This document shows positions 36,890 through 46,500 of a DNA stretch of 64,000 nt, piece after piece. The DNA comes from Candidatus Poribacteria bacterium. GTDB taxonomy: Bacteria; Poribacteria; WGA-4E; WGA-3G. Where the stretch lies: contig PYJD01000023.1 in the NCBI GenBank assembly GCA_003635315.1, forward strand, positions 198,502-262,501. The letters are read 5' to 3'. Under the pieces are notes generated by a model. That model was not told the origin of the DNA, did no database searches, and was given only the letters and a program-made list of their open reading frames with translations. The position numbers were made by a program, and so were the translations under genes. Every line of letters begins with the position of its first letter. The stretch's first letter is position 1.

Positions 36890-38509
36890 TTAAGAATCAT
36901 TGTCTATATTAGTTACAATCTGTTGTATTGCATACTTATCAGTTTTTCCAACACTATTTTTCGGTATTTCATCAACAACTAAGAATCTATCTGGAACCCA
37001 GAATTTCGGAAAATCGTCCATAAGATGGTCAATCATAAGAAGTGAAATATCCTCAACGGGTTCATCTAACACAAGAAGTGCAATTGGCCGTTCTCCCCAA
37101 GTGTCATCTGCTATTCCTATAACTGTAGCATCCATTACAGATGGATGAGAGATGATGGATTTCTCTAAAGCAATTGATGAGATTGATTCACCTCCACTAC
37201 GTATAATAGATTTTGTTCTATCAACAATGTTCATATAACCATCAGGATTGATAGTAGCCAAATCCCCAGTATGAAGCCATTCATCGTTTGTTATAATATC
37301 CTGTGAACCACCGTTCTTGTAGTAGGTATTTGCAGTCCAATGGCTTTTTACTTGAACTTCACCGATAGAAGTTCCATCCCATGGAAGTTCTATATCCTTA
37401 TCATTAACAATTCGAATCTGTACACCAGGAATGGGACGTCCCTGCATTGATTTAATTGACCATTGTTCACTATCAGGTAAGGATTGGTGTGAATGATTCA
37501 GGTTGCAGATAGTTCCAGTGGGTGACATTTCTGTCATTCCCCAAGCATGTCGTATTTCAATACCTAAATCTTTCTCAAAGGTTTTAATATGGACTGGAGC
37601 AATGGCTTCTCCCCCAACAATTATTCTTCTCAATGAAGAAATTTTATCTCTATTTGCAAGTAATTCAGGAAGTAATTTTAACCAGACTGTAGGAACACCA
37701 GCGGCTATAGTTACACCTGTTTTGGCTATCAAATCTATGATATTACCAAAGTTTTTACCGGGTAGAACAATGTCTGCCCCAGCAAACATAGTTGCATAAG
37801 GTATACCCCATCCTAATGCGTGGAACATTGGTACGACAGGCATAACAACATCTTTCTCAGTTATACCGAATACATCTGGTTGATTTGCTGCTAAAGTATG
37901 GAGAAACATGGATCTATGTGAGTAAATCACACCACGAGGATCACCAGTTGTTCCACTTGTATAACATAATGCCATACCCCAGTTTTCATCCTGGATATCT
38001 ATTCTTGATTTACTACTATTAGACAATAAGTCTTCATATCCTAATTCGTAGCACTCATTATATTCGTTTTTACATTTTAAATTTGAATCTATAATTACAG
38101 TGGTGATGGGAGTGATTTCGTTTTCAACCTTGGAATAATCCTCCAACAAATCACTATCAACAAAGATGATTCTATCTTCAGCTTCATTTACAATTGTCGC
38201 AAGTTGTTGTGAAGAAAATCGTATGTTTAATGGATGAATAATACCACCAACTAACGGTATAGCATAAAATAACTCAAGATGTTGGTAGGAATTAACTGCG
38301 TATGTAGCAATCCTATCTCCATGTTGAATACCAAATTCAGATAATGAATGTGCTAAAGAATTAACACGATCATACAGATCAGTATAACTGTATCTATGGA
38401 TTTCTCCATCATTAAGTTGGGTGTAGACCAGTTTATCCCCATGAATTCTGTATGAATGATCCAAGATCTGATCAAGAGTCATTGGATAATTCATCATTGT
38501 ACCGTTCAT
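36890..38509 (-). CDS. Acyl-CoA synthetase / AMP-forming ligase
   Basis: This is an ANL-superfamily enzyme of about 539 residues: AMP-binding motif CYTSGTTGDPRGVIYSH, then HAWGMTEMSPTG (A5), EWLHTGDLATINPDGYMNIV (A7), DRTKSIIRSGGESIS (A8) and NSVGKTDKY near the C-terminus with the adenylation Lys. It resembles the medium/long-chain fatty acid and DMSP-type ligases. I start at ATG 38509, which follows AAGGTTGATT; the longer frame uses a TTG at 38545. Likely activates a carboxylic acid for breakdown. Confidence 0.87.
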   Translation of the reverse strand: MNGTMMNYPMTLDQILDHSYRIHGDKLVYTQLNDGEIHRYSYTDLYDRVNSLAHSLSEFGIQHGDRIATYAVNSYQHLELFYAIPLVGGIIHPLNIRFSSQQLATIVNEAEDRIIFVDSDLLEDYSKVENEITPITTVIIDSNLKCKNEYNECYELGYEDLLSNSSKSRIDIQDENWGMALCYTSGTTGDPRGVIYSHRSMFLHTLAANQPDVFGITEKDVVMPVVPMFHALGWGIPYATMFAGADIVLPGKNFGNIIDLIAKTGVTIAAGVPTVWLKLLPELLANRDKISSLRRIIVGGEAIAPVHIKTFEKDLGIEIRHAWGMTEMSPTGTICNLNHSHQSLPDSEQWSIKSMQGRPIPGVQIRIVNDKDIELPWDGTSIGEVQVKSHWTANTYYKNGGSQDIITNDEWLHTGDLATINPDGYMNIVDRTKSIIRSGGESISSIALEKSIISHPSVMDATVIGIADDTWGERPIALLVLDEPVEDISLLMIDHLMDDFPKFWVPDRFLVVDEIPKNSVGKTDKYAIQQIVTNIDNDS

Positions 38510-38848
38510 AATCAACCTTAATAGAGGATTTTGAATTTGATTCAATTGAATTTCAAAGTTTGCGAAGACTATGACATATTTAGTTTATCATAAACTCTTA
38601 GTTTTTTGATAGATTAATGCGTATTAACTCAACATTATAATTCTGTGGATTCAGTTGTTGTTTATATAGACATGATTAATTATATTTGCATTCTCAATTA
38701 GAATAAGTCATAATTAACCAAAGTAACGGTACATTCTTTTAAAAAATTTGTTTTTTTGGATATGTGACTCTAACTATGGAGATGTACCAAAATATAGGTT
38801 AAGAATATAATTAATAATAACAAATTGAGGAGTCCTAAGGAGATATAT
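38510..38848. other. Divergent intergenic region, no feature recognised
   Basis: AT-rich stretch between the acyl-CoA synthetase and the TonB receptor. I looked for a riboswitch, hairpins of the families seen elsewhere and small genes and saw none. It must hold the promoters of both divergent genes. Confidence 0.5.
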
Positions 38849-41638
38849 ATGCTAATTTCAGGGAATTATAGGAATATTAGTCTTGCGGTGTTTATTATTA
38901 TCGCTTTTCTAATATTACCTATAACCACAAAAGCAGAAACGCTAAGAGTTACGATAAAAGATCAAGATGGGAGTGCAATCTCATCAGCTTATGTAATCAT
39001 CGGTGGTGAAGAAAAAACAACGGATAGTGAAGGTACAGTAGAGTTTAGTGATGTATCGGGTGGAGATTCAGTTCAGATTACGGCAATAGGTTATGCTGGT
39101 AGACGGGTGAATATTACATCTGGACAGACAGAACTCATGGTTGCACTTGCACCAATCCAGACGATTGAGACCATAGTTGTTGTTGGTACAAGAAGTATTG
39201 GCAGACGAGCATTACAAGCACCAGTTCCAATTGAAGTTGTTGAAAGAGAGCAATTAAGCTTAACAGGACAATCTGAAACTGGTAGGATTCTCCAAATGTT
39301 GGTCCCATCATTCAACTTTTCCAGTTCATCTATTAGTGATGGAACAGATGCGTTACGTCCAGCAACCCTTCGCGGTTTAGGACCAGACCAAACATTAGTA
39401 CTCATTAATGGGAAACGTCGTCATAAAAGTGCTTTACTTCACATCAACACATCTGTTGGTCGGGGTACATCTGGAACCGATTTCAATGCTATTCCATCCT
39501 TAGCCATCAAGAGAATTGAAGTTCTGCGGGATGGAGCTGCTGCCCAGTACGGTTCAGATGCTATTGCTGGTGTTATTAATATTGTCTTGAAAGATGATGT
39601 TGATACCGGTGATGCGAACCTATATTGGGGGCAAACCTACGAAGGTGATGGTGATACATGGATTGGAAATGCAAATTACGGAATGAGAGTTGGAGAATCG
39701 GGTTATATTAACCTAACAGCAGAATGGCGGGATAGATACCGTACAAACCGGGCAGGACTTTCAGGTACACGACAGTATGATTGGTTGGAAGAAAATCCTG
39801 GTAGACCTGCTGACAGCATGCTTGAGATAGAAAATGATGATGGCACTGTTACAGAAAAACCTGTCTGGTATGATTCAAGAGAATATACATTTGATAGACA
39901 GAACTTCCGCATTGGTGATGCTGATTCATCACAGAAAGTTGGTTTTTACAACTTTGGTTTACCACTCGCAGCAGGGATAGAGGTCTATTCATTTGGAAGC
40001 TATTCAACACGTCAGAATAATAGTGCTGGATTTTATCGTAGAGCTAACCAAGCAGAAAGAACAATCACTGAGATATATCCAGATGGATTCTTACCTGAAA
40101 TCAATACAGGTATTGAAGATGTTTCATTCGTCTTAGGAATGGACTGGACCCATGAGTCTACAGACCTGAATGTGGATGTCAGTCTGAATCATGGACAAAA
40201 TACATTCGACTTTTTCATTTCTAATTCACTTAATGCATCATACGGTATCGGTAGTCCTACTTCAGCAGATGCCGGTGGATTTGAACTCTCACAAACGGCA
40301 TTTAATTTAGATGTCTCATATCCATTGGAATACCAGGCATCGTTAGTAAATTTAGCTGGAGGATTAGAATTTCGTCGTGAAGGATATGGTATCAATGCTG
40401 GTGAACCAGCGTCATGGATTAATGCTGGTCTTGGTCCAGATGGAGCTGCCTCTGGAATTCAGGTCTTTCCCGGCTTCAGACCTAACCAAGAAACGGATGA
40501 GAATAGAACAAATATTGCTGGTTATGCTGATTTTGAATCATACCTAAGTGGTGAACCTGGAAGTGGTTTACTCGTCGGTGCAGCTGTACGAGGTGAACAG
40601 TATAGCGATTTCGGTTCCACTATTACAGGAAAAGCAACCACACGATATGATTTAAGTAAGCAAATCGCTGTACGGGCAGCAGGAAGTACTGGTTTCCGTG
40701 CACCATCACTCCAACAACTCTATTTCAACAACATAAGTACACAGTTTAAGATAGATGCAGATGATATAGATGGTGATGGAGATACCGCTGAATTAATTCC
40801 GCTTGAGGTAGGTACATTCAGAAATGATAGTGATGCAGCCCGTGCATTGGGTATTCCTGAATTGAAAGAGGAAACAGCATTTAATGTTTCTGGTGGGGTT
40901 GTATTAAAACCTGTTGATAGATTGTGGTTGACAGTAGACGGATTTCTTATCCAAATTGATGACCGTATTGTATTGAGTGGAAGTTTCAGTGCTGATAATG
41001 TGCCAGGTTTAGCAGAGGCGGGTGCGAATAGCGCACAAGTCTTCACGAATGTAGCTCAAACTCGTACACAAGGTGTTGATGTAGCTGCGGGTTATCTCTA
41101 CGCATTTGCGAATGAGTCGCTTCTGAATCTAAAGGTTGCCTTGACACTTGCAGATACTACCGTAATAGGTGATGTTGATGCTCCCGAGATTCTTGTTGGT
41201 TTAGAGGATACACTCTTCCCATCACAGGAACGATCCATGATAGAGGAATGGCAACCAAATACACGGATCAATATCAGTGCAGATTATATGATTGGTGATA
41301 TCACACTTGGGGGTGCATTACGCTACTTTGGTGAATATACTGTTCAGGAAGGTAGTGGTGATGATCCAGCACGTCAAACCTATGGTGGAAAATGGCTGTC
41401 AGACATCCAAGGTAATTACCGTCTGAATCAAGGACTTTCCCTTACCATCGGTGCGAATAATTTGTTGGATCAAGTGCCTGATGAAAACGAAATCGGACAA
41501 TCTCGCGGTGGAAGCCTTGTAGATGGTAATGGTGATGTAATCGTAGACTCACCTGGCGTTTTCACCTATTCCAGAAGAGCTGCTCCATTCGGTTTCAACG
41601 GTGGACTCTACTACGCGAAACTATCCTATAGTTTCTAA
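38849..41638 (+). CDS. TonB-dependent outer-membrane receptor
   Basis: About 929 residues: signal peptide (LAVFIIIAFLILPITTKA), a carboxypeptidase-regulatory-like domain (ISSAYVIIGGEEKTTDSEG), a TonB-box-like stretch (ETIVVVGTRSI), a plug domain (PATLRGLGPDQTLVLINGKR; RIEVLRDGAAAQYGSDAIAG then VINIVLK) and a 22-strand barrel ending in aromatic Phe (YAKLSYSF). It moves a large nutrient across the outer membrane using TonB energy. The start is ATG 38849, preceded by AAGGAGATATAT; TTG 38825 is in frame but weaker. A strong terminator follows. Substrate unknown; no partner transporter is adjacent. Confidence 0.93.
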   Translation: MLISGNYRNISLAVFIIIAFLILPITTKAETLRVTIKDQDGSAISSAYVIIGGEEKTTDSEGTVEFSDVSGGDSVQITAIGYAGRRVNITSGQTELMVALAPIQTIETIVVVGTRSIGRRALQAPVPIEVVEREQLSLTGQSETGRILQMLVPSFNFSSSSISDGTDALRPATLRGLGPDQTLVLINGKRRHKSALLHINTSVGRGTSGTDFNAIPSLAIKRIEVLRDGAAAQYGSDAIAGVINIVLKDDVDTGDANLYWGQTYEGDGDTWIGNANYGMRVGESGYINLTAEWRDRYRTNRAGLSGTRQYDWLEENPGRPADSMLEIENDDGTVTEKPVWYDSREYTFDRQNFRIGDADSSQKVGFYNFGLPLAAGIEVYSFGSYSTRQNNSAGFYRRANQAERTITEIYPDGFLPEINTGIEDVSFVLGMDWTHESTDLNVDVSLNHGQNTFDFFISNSLNASYGIGSPTSADAGGFELSQTAFNLDVSYPLEYQASLVNLAGGLEFRREGYGINAGEPASWINAGLGPDGAASGIQVFPGFRPNQETDENRTNIAGYADFESYLSGEPGSGLLVGAAVRGEQYSDFGSTITGKATTRYDLSKQIAVRAAGSTGFRAPSLQQLYFNNISTQFKIDADDIDGDGDTAELIPLEVGTFRNDSDAARALGIPELKEETAFNVSGGVVLKPVDRLWLTVDGFLIQIDDRIVLSGSFSADNVPGLAEAGANSAQVFTNVAQTRTQGVDVAAGYLYAFANESLLNLKVALTLADTTVIGDVDAPEILVGLEDTLFPSQERSMIEEWQPNTRINISADYMIGDITLGGALRYFGEYTVQEGSGDDPARQTYGGKWLSDIQGNYRLNQGLSLTIGANNLLDQVPDENEIGQSRGGSLVDGNGDVIVDSPGVFTYSRRAAPFGFNGGLYYAKLSYSF

Positions 41639-41660
41639 TTGTGGTATAAAATTCATAAAT

Positions 41661-41706
41661 AAAGCGTTATACAGGTATCCGTTTTTACCTGTATAACGCT
41701 TTTTTA
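41661..41706 (+). terminator. Rho-independent terminator of the TonB receptor
   Basis: AAAGCGTTATACAGGTA (41661-41677) pairs perfectly with TACCTGTATAACGCTTT (41686-41702), 17 bp, followed by T residues. Confidence 0.9.
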
Positions 41707-41810
41707 TATCAATACCAATTTTTACTGAATATGTCGTTTTTGTAGGATAACCTGATAGTATGTGACTTATTATTCCTTTTCTAAATGAATAGCTATCATA
41801 AATACGCAAG

Positions 41811-42072
41811 TTACATTAAATTCGGAGCGGTTCCAAACCGCTCCTACCGGGTTGGGTTTATGGTGTTGGTATGTCATAATATTTCTTAGAAATGGTATTA
41901 CATTATATTCGTAGCGGTTCCAAGCCGCTCCTACCGGGTTGGGTTTATGGTGTTGATATGTCATAATATTTCTAAGAAATGGTATTACATTAAATTCGGA
42001 GCGGTTCCAAACCGCTGTTACCTGGTTGGGTGGATGATGTTGATATGTCATGATATTTCTTAGAAATGGTAT
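41811..42072. repeat. Three tandem 87-bp copies of the class A element
   Basis: Each copy has (A/T)TTCG then the class A hairpin (41824, 41911, 41998), CTACCGGGTTGGGT and an AGAAATGGTATTA right end. Spacing is exactly 87 bp. The second has GTAGCGG and CAAGCCG changes; the third has a damaged right arm (GCTGTTA). A partial right end recurs at 42105-42118. No gene lies in 41639-42327. Confidence 0.85.
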
Positions 42073-42327
42073 TGGGTCACATTCCACATGAACCATTAAA
42101 CGCGCTATCATTTCTTAGAAATGGTAATGCAATTTCAAGTGAATGGTCTTCACATTGGTCTGAAATTTTAGGAAATCCATTGCATGTATTTATCCTGTTT
42201 GCTAAAATACACCGATACGCTATCTGTGTATCGTCTAATCTGTAATAATCCATTTTAGTATATTGGATATATGACTTTGATTATTACGATATACATTGAA
42301 TAGCTTCAGATTAAGGGAGAACATTAA

Positions 42328-42891
42328 ATGAATCGTATAATATATATAATTGGATTAACGGTTATAATTATTGCAGTTGTCATAGGGGTATCTATTAAAT
42401 CGGTTGAAAGTCAGGATGACATGGTGGAGCGCGGTAAATATCTTGTTGATGCAGTGGCTGCCTGCGGTTTCTGTCATACACCTCGTGCTGGAGCAGAATA
42501 TAATGAAGATATGTATCTTGCAGGACATGCAGAAGGGGATCTCTATTCGCGTTATGATCGGAGTCTAATGCAACGAGGTATATTTCTTGCATCACCCCCA
42601 ACTCTGTCAGCATTTTCGGGTCCATTTGGAACAAGTTTCGCCACAAATTTAACACCTGACAAAGAGACAGGTTTGGGTGAATGGACTGAAGAGATGTTCA
42701 TTAACGCAATGCGTACTGGACATCATCAAGGTAATATTGATAATAGAAAAATATTCCCCCCTATGCCTTGGAAACATTATGCTCAAATGAATGATTCTGA
42801 TCTCAAAGCTATCTGGACTTATTTGAAAACAATAAAACCGGTAAAAAATGAAGTTAATCCAATACTAAATCCAATGGGTAGACCTTATTAA
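42328..42891 (+). CDS. Exported mono-haem c-type cytochrome
   Basis: A hydrophobic N-terminal segment (residues 3-24) probably anchors or exports the 187-residue protein. VERGKYLVDAVAACGFCHTP holds a single C-x-x-C-H haem site at about 47-51. A later Met in FPPMPWKHY may be the sixth ligand. The fold resembles the c-type cytochromes of membrane-bound dehydrogenases. GGGAGAACATTAA precedes the ATG. The 48-bp gap to the Gfo/Idh gene suggests it may be the first gene of the catabolic operon. Confidence 0.87.
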   Translation: MNRIIYIIGLTVIIIAVVIGVSIKSVESQDDMVERGKYLVDAVAACGFCHTPRAGAEYNEDMYLAGHAEGDLYSRYDRSLMQRGIFLASPPTLSAFSGPFGTSFATNLTPDKETGLGEWTEEMFINAMRTGHHQGNIDNRKIFPPMPWKHYAQMNDSDLKAIWTYLKTIKPVKNEVNPILNPMGRPY

Positions 42892-42939
42892 AATAGTTTG
42901 TGTTATTATATCTATTTTAGAAAATTTTGGAGATAATAT

Positions 42940-44004
42940 ATGGCTTCGAAAGAGAAAAAAGTCCGAGTTGCAGTGGTAGGTATGGGAATTGGTAGACCCA
43001 ATGGTGCTGCATTGTCAAGAAATCCAAGAGGTGAGGTTGTTGCTCTCTGTGACCTTGAAGAAGAACGGATGAAAGCTTTCGCTAAGGATTTGCCAAGTAA
43101 GGTAGCGTTCTACACTGATTATAAAAAGATGTGCAAAGCAGATGATATTGATGCAGTCTTTGTTGGAACACCAAATCAATGGCATGCTCCAATAGCTATG
43201 GAAGCAATTACGAACGGTAAACATGTAATGGTTACCAAGCCATTAGCAGATTCTGAAGAAGCTGCCGAAGAATTGGTTGATGTTGCCGAAACATCAGATA
43301 GAGTAAATATGATGTCTCTATCAACGCGATTTGGTCGGCAATGTCAACACCTTGGTAAACTCTATCGTGAAGACTATTTTGGCGAGATATATTATGCCAG
43401 AGCAAGAAGTGTTAGAAGGAGTGGTATACCAGATTGGAATCTCGGTTTTATTCAGAAGGGTGGAGGTGCATTCCGGGATATGGGTGTCCATGTTCTTGAT
43501 TCTGTATGGTGGATTATGGGTATGCCCAAACCTATCTCTGTACTTGGTGCTGCTGGGGCGAAATTTGGACCCAGGGGACTTGGTTATTGGAAGGGTGTGA
43601 AGGCAAAGAAAGAAATCTATGAAAAATACGATTCGGATGACTATGCCGGCGGCTTTATTACCTTTGAGAATGGGATAGGTTTGCAGGTAGAAAGTTTCTG
43701 GGCATCACATCAACCTGGAGAATTTCAGATTGAGTTGTTTGGAACAGAAGCTGGTGCTACAATGGATCCACTCAAAGCCTATCGTACTGATGAGAACGGT
43801 GATTTTGAAGATATTGATCTTAAACCGCCTAAGAGCAAACACGAACAGACATGGGATGCAATTGCGGACCATTTTATTGCGTGTATTTTGGATGGTGTGG
43901 AATGTCAAGCCCCTTTACGTCATGGACTGATTGTTCAAAAAATGATGGAGGGTCTACTTAGAAGTGGTGAAACTGGACGCGAGGAACTTATCGAGGTAGA
44001 ATAA
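42940..44004 (+). CDS. Gfo/Idh/MocA family oxidoreductase
   Basis: The 354-residue protein has the Rossmann motif VAVVGMGIGRPNGAALSRNP and the active-site stretch HVMVTKPLADSEEAAEELVD near residue 95 (normally E-K-P, here T-K-P), followed by the substrate-binding domain with GGGAFRDMGVHVLD near residue 178, which holds the D/H pair. Such enzymes oxidise sugars, inositols or sugar acids with NAD(P). TTGGAGATAATAT precedes the ATG. Its TAA overlaps the ATG of the next PhyH gene by one base (TAATG). Confidence 0.88.
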   Translation: MASKEKKVRVAVVGMGIGRPNGAALSRNPRGEVVALCDLEEERMKAFAKDLPSKVAFYTDYKKMCKADDIDAVFVGTPNQWHAPIAMEAITNGKHVMVTKPLADSEEAAEELVDVAETSDRVNMMSLSTRFGRQCQHLGKLYREDYFGEIYYARARSVRRSGIPDWNLGFIQKGGGAFRDMGVHVLDSVWWIMGMPKPISVLGAAGAKFGPRGLGYWKGVKAKKEIYEKYDSDDYAGGFITFENGIGLQVESFWASHQPGEFQIELFGTEAGATMDPLKAYRTDENGDFEDIDLKPPKSKHEQTWDAIADHFIACILDGVECQAPLRHGLIVQKMMEGLLRSGETGREELIEVE

Positions 44005-44705
44005 TGCGTATTGACAAATCAACCTTACAAAGTGACTTTGAGAATACCGGATTCGCAATTGTGCCTAATCTGTTTTCACGTGATGAAGCACAACGACTTA
44101 AACAGGAATGTATCGCTATACTTAAAGCCGTAAAAGAAGATACTGGTCATGAAGCAGGACACGGCGTATTAGTAGGGTTAGCTGCAAGGAGTCCTGTGTT
44201 TCAAGAAGCAGTAGGTGATGGACGTTTGCTTGATGTCTTAGAGGACATACTTGCACCGAATATCGAATTTCTAAGTGATAAAGTTGTATTTAAGAGTGAG
44301 AAAATGACATTTGCAAGTCCATGGCATCAAGATTGGCACTATTGGCATGGTGCACACAAATACTCTATTTGGGTTGCGCTGGATGATGCTACAGTGGATA
44401 ACGGTTGTCTAAAACTCTTTCCGGGTTCACATAAATCCGCAATCGTACATGATGGTGATGCCAGTGATGGAAATGGTTTTGGCAACAGACTGCGACCAGA
44501 TGCAGTGGATGAAGACCTTGCTGTTACGGCAGAAATTGAAGCAGGGGGTGCAGTCTTTTTTCATGACCTTACACTCCATTCAAGTCATCCTAACATCTCC
44601 GGTGAAGAAAGATGGGTTTGGATACCAACTTATCGTGATGCCAAAGTAGAGGATAATGATTATCCATGGGCAGTCGCTGCTAAAGTGGTACGGGGAGATA
44701 ATTAA
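44004..44705 (+). CDS. PhyH-family Fe(II)/2-oxoglutarate oxygenase
   Basis: The 233-residue protein has the iron motif SPWHQDWHYWHG (H108, D110), with a distal His in TLHSSHPN near residue 192 and an aromatic Y/W-rich pocket. One base of its ATG is shared with the stop of the upstream Gfo/Idh gene, so translation is probably coupled. In the operon it likely hydroxylates the same small substrate handled by the neighbouring dehydrogenase. Confidence 0.88.
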   Translation: MRIDKSTLQSDFENTGFAIVPNLFSRDEAQRLKQECIAILKAVKEDTGHEAGHGVLVGLAARSPVFQEAVGDGRLLDVLEDILAPNIEFLSDKVVFKSEKMTFASPWHQDWHYWHGAHKYSIWVALDDATVDNGCLKLFPGSHKSAIVHDGDASDGNGFGNRLRPDAVDEDLAVTAEIEAGGAVFFHDLTLHSSHPNISGEERWVWIPTYRDAKVEDNDYPWAVAAKVVRGDN

Positions 44706-44762
44706 TACAACATCTACGAATTACGACTACACAACTGATAGTAATCAATAACAGGAGAGAAT

Positions 44763-45617
44763 ATGTTTAAAAATCTAAGTACTGGTGCGATTGGTATAAG
44801 TGCTAATATGCATGAGGGTTTAGGATTGGCTAAGGATGCGGGTTTTGAGGGTTTGGACATAAATATCGGTGAAGCACATCAATTAGCAGAAGAGCACTCA
44901 GTTCAATACGTTAAAGACTTATGGGCAGATGCTGGAATTAAAATGGGTGGATGGGGTTTTGGTGTCAGTTGGCGTGGTTCGGATGCGGATTATTATGCAG
45001 GATTGGGTGAACTTCCACAACGTGCCGAATTCGCTGCTGAACTCGGTTGTTTTCGTACAAATTGTGTTGTCGGTCCATCTTCGAACGATATGACTTTTCA
45101 GGAAAACTGGGATTTTACCGTCAAACGTCTACGTTCTGTTGCTGAAATACTCAAAGATTATGGGCATTCATTAGGTTTGGAATTCATTGGACCAGCCACG
45201 AGTCGGAAGGGGGCAAAACATCTCTTTGCCTATTCGATGGATGCTATGTTAGGATTGGCTGCAGCTATCGGCACAGGAAATGTTGGTTTATTATTTGATA
45301 CATGGCATTGGTACACTTGCCACTCTACGTTAGACGATGTTCGCAAGTTGTCTGCCTCTGATGTTGTATATGTTCATATCAACGATGCTCCTGATGGTAT
45401 TGAAACGAATGAACAGATTGACAACATACGATGTCTACCGGCTGAGACGGGGGTAATTCCTCTTACGGAACTGATGCAAATTCTTGTTGAAATCGGATAT
45501 GATGGTCCTGTAACCCCTGAACCCTTTAGTAAAAAAATCGGTGAAATGGAACCAGCTGATGCTGCAAAAGCAACTGCTGAATCTTTAGATCAGGTATGGA
45601 AAAACGCCGGGTTGTAA
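44763..45617 (+). CDS. Xylose isomerase-like TIM barrel (sugar phosphate isomerase/epimerase)
   Basis: The 284-residue protein follows the AP endonuclease 2/xylose isomerase barrel: MHEGLGLAKDAGFEGLDINI at strand 1-2, SLGLEFIGPATSR (metal Glu), GNVGLLFDTWHWYTC (Asp and His), VVYVHINDAPDG (His) and VTPEPFSK (Glu). Members epimerise or isomerise keto sugars. CAGGAGAGAAT precedes the ATG. Third gene of the operon. Confidence 0.87.
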   Translation: MFKNLSTGAIGISANMHEGLGLAKDAGFEGLDINIGEAHQLAEEHSVQYVKDLWADAGIKMGGWGFGVSWRGSDADYYAGLGELPQRAEFAAELGCFRTNCVVGPSSNDMTFQENWDFTVKRLRSVAEILKDYGHSLGLEFIGPATSRKGAKHLFAYSMDAMLGLAAAIGTGNVGLLFDTWHWYTCHSTLDDVRKLSASDVVYVHINDAPDGIETNEQIDNIRCLPAETGVIPLTELMQILVEIGYDGPVTPEPFSKKIGEMEPADAAKATAESLDQVWKNAGL

Positions 45618-45648
45618 ACGAAACTGAATAACTTGAGAAGGACACAAT

Positions 45649-46455
45649 GTGAACTTAATTGATAAAGATGTAATTCTTGCCATTACACAAAACTGGGAAG
45701 GGGATCGGTTTTCAGACGGACGACCGCGCGTGCCTGATGATATTCTACAACGAATGAAAGCCATTACTATTGAGCAAGCGTGGGGAGTTCTACAAGGGAA
45801 TGGTTATAAATACCAATTTGCTGGTGAGTGGATGAACCTACATCCAGACAGAATTCTGGTTGGAAGAGCAGTAACCTGTGCGTTTGTTCCTATTCGTCCT
45901 GATTTCAATGACGCTATATCGCAACAAGGTGAAAAAGAGGGGCGCGTTGGTGGACAGAATTCGTGGGTGATTGACACACTTGTCGAAGATGATGTCATTG
46001 TTGTAGATTTATTTGGTAAGGTCAAAGAAGGCACTTTTGCAGGTGACAACCTTGGGAACTCTATATTTGCAAAAACTGGTACTGGCATGATAATTGATGG
46101 AGGGATCCGAGATTTAGATGGGATATATGAACTACCAGATTTTGCCACTTTTGTTCGAGGGGTAGACCCGACAGGTATAGCAGATGTTACACTTACTGGA
46201 ATTAATATACCTATTCGTATTGATGAGGCAACTGTATTACCTGGTGATGTGGTATTAGGTAGACGTGGCGGTGTGATTTTTATACCTCCCAATTTTGCAC
46301 AACAGGTTGTAGAGCAAGGTGAGGAAGTTAATCTACGCGACCGTTTTGGACATCAACGATTGCGTGAAGGCATATATACACCCGGTGAAATTGATAGAAA
46401 ATGGAGTGAAGAGATTGAAAAGGATTTTGAGGAATGGCGTTCTACCCAAGAATAA
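45649..46455 (+). CDS. RraA-family protein (possible 4-hydroxy-4-methyl-2-oxoglutarate-type aldolase)
   Basis: The 268-residue protein has the RraA/HMG-aldolase fold: VGRAVTCAFVPIRPD, then GNSIFAKTGTGMIIDGGIRD, where the G-G-x-R-D loop is the metal and substrate site of HMG/CHA aldolases. Some RraA proteins instead regulate RNase E. In a sugar-acid operon an aldolase or decarboxylase role is more likely. Starts at GTG 45649 with GAGAAGGACACAAT before it. It is about 100 residues longer than E. coli RraA. Confidence 0.83.
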   Translation: MNLIDKDVILAITQNWEGDRFSDGRPRVPDDILQRMKAITIEQAWGVLQGNGYKYQFAGEWMNLHPDRILVGRAVTCAFVPIRPDFNDAISQQGEKEGRVGGQNSWVIDTLVEDDVIVVDLFGKVKEGTFAGDNLGNSIFAKTGTGMIIDGGIRDLDGIYELPDFATFVRGVDPTGIADVTLTGINIPIRIDEATVLPGDVVLGRRGGVIFIPPNFAQQVVEQGEEVNLRDRFGHQRLREGIYTPGEIDRKWSEEIEKDFEEWRSTQE

Positions 46456-46500
46456 TACTAAACATTTTCTACCACCCCAATTGTAAAGGTTACATCTGAA

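Noticed and set aside
38510..38848. Cobalamin riboswitch before the TonB receptor
   Set aside because: I looked for a B12-box-like sequence and a paired leader and found neither.
41770..42111. 113-codon minus-strand ORF with internal repeats
   Set aside because: The repeats in the peptide simply reflect the 87-bp DNA tandem, whose length is a multiple of three.
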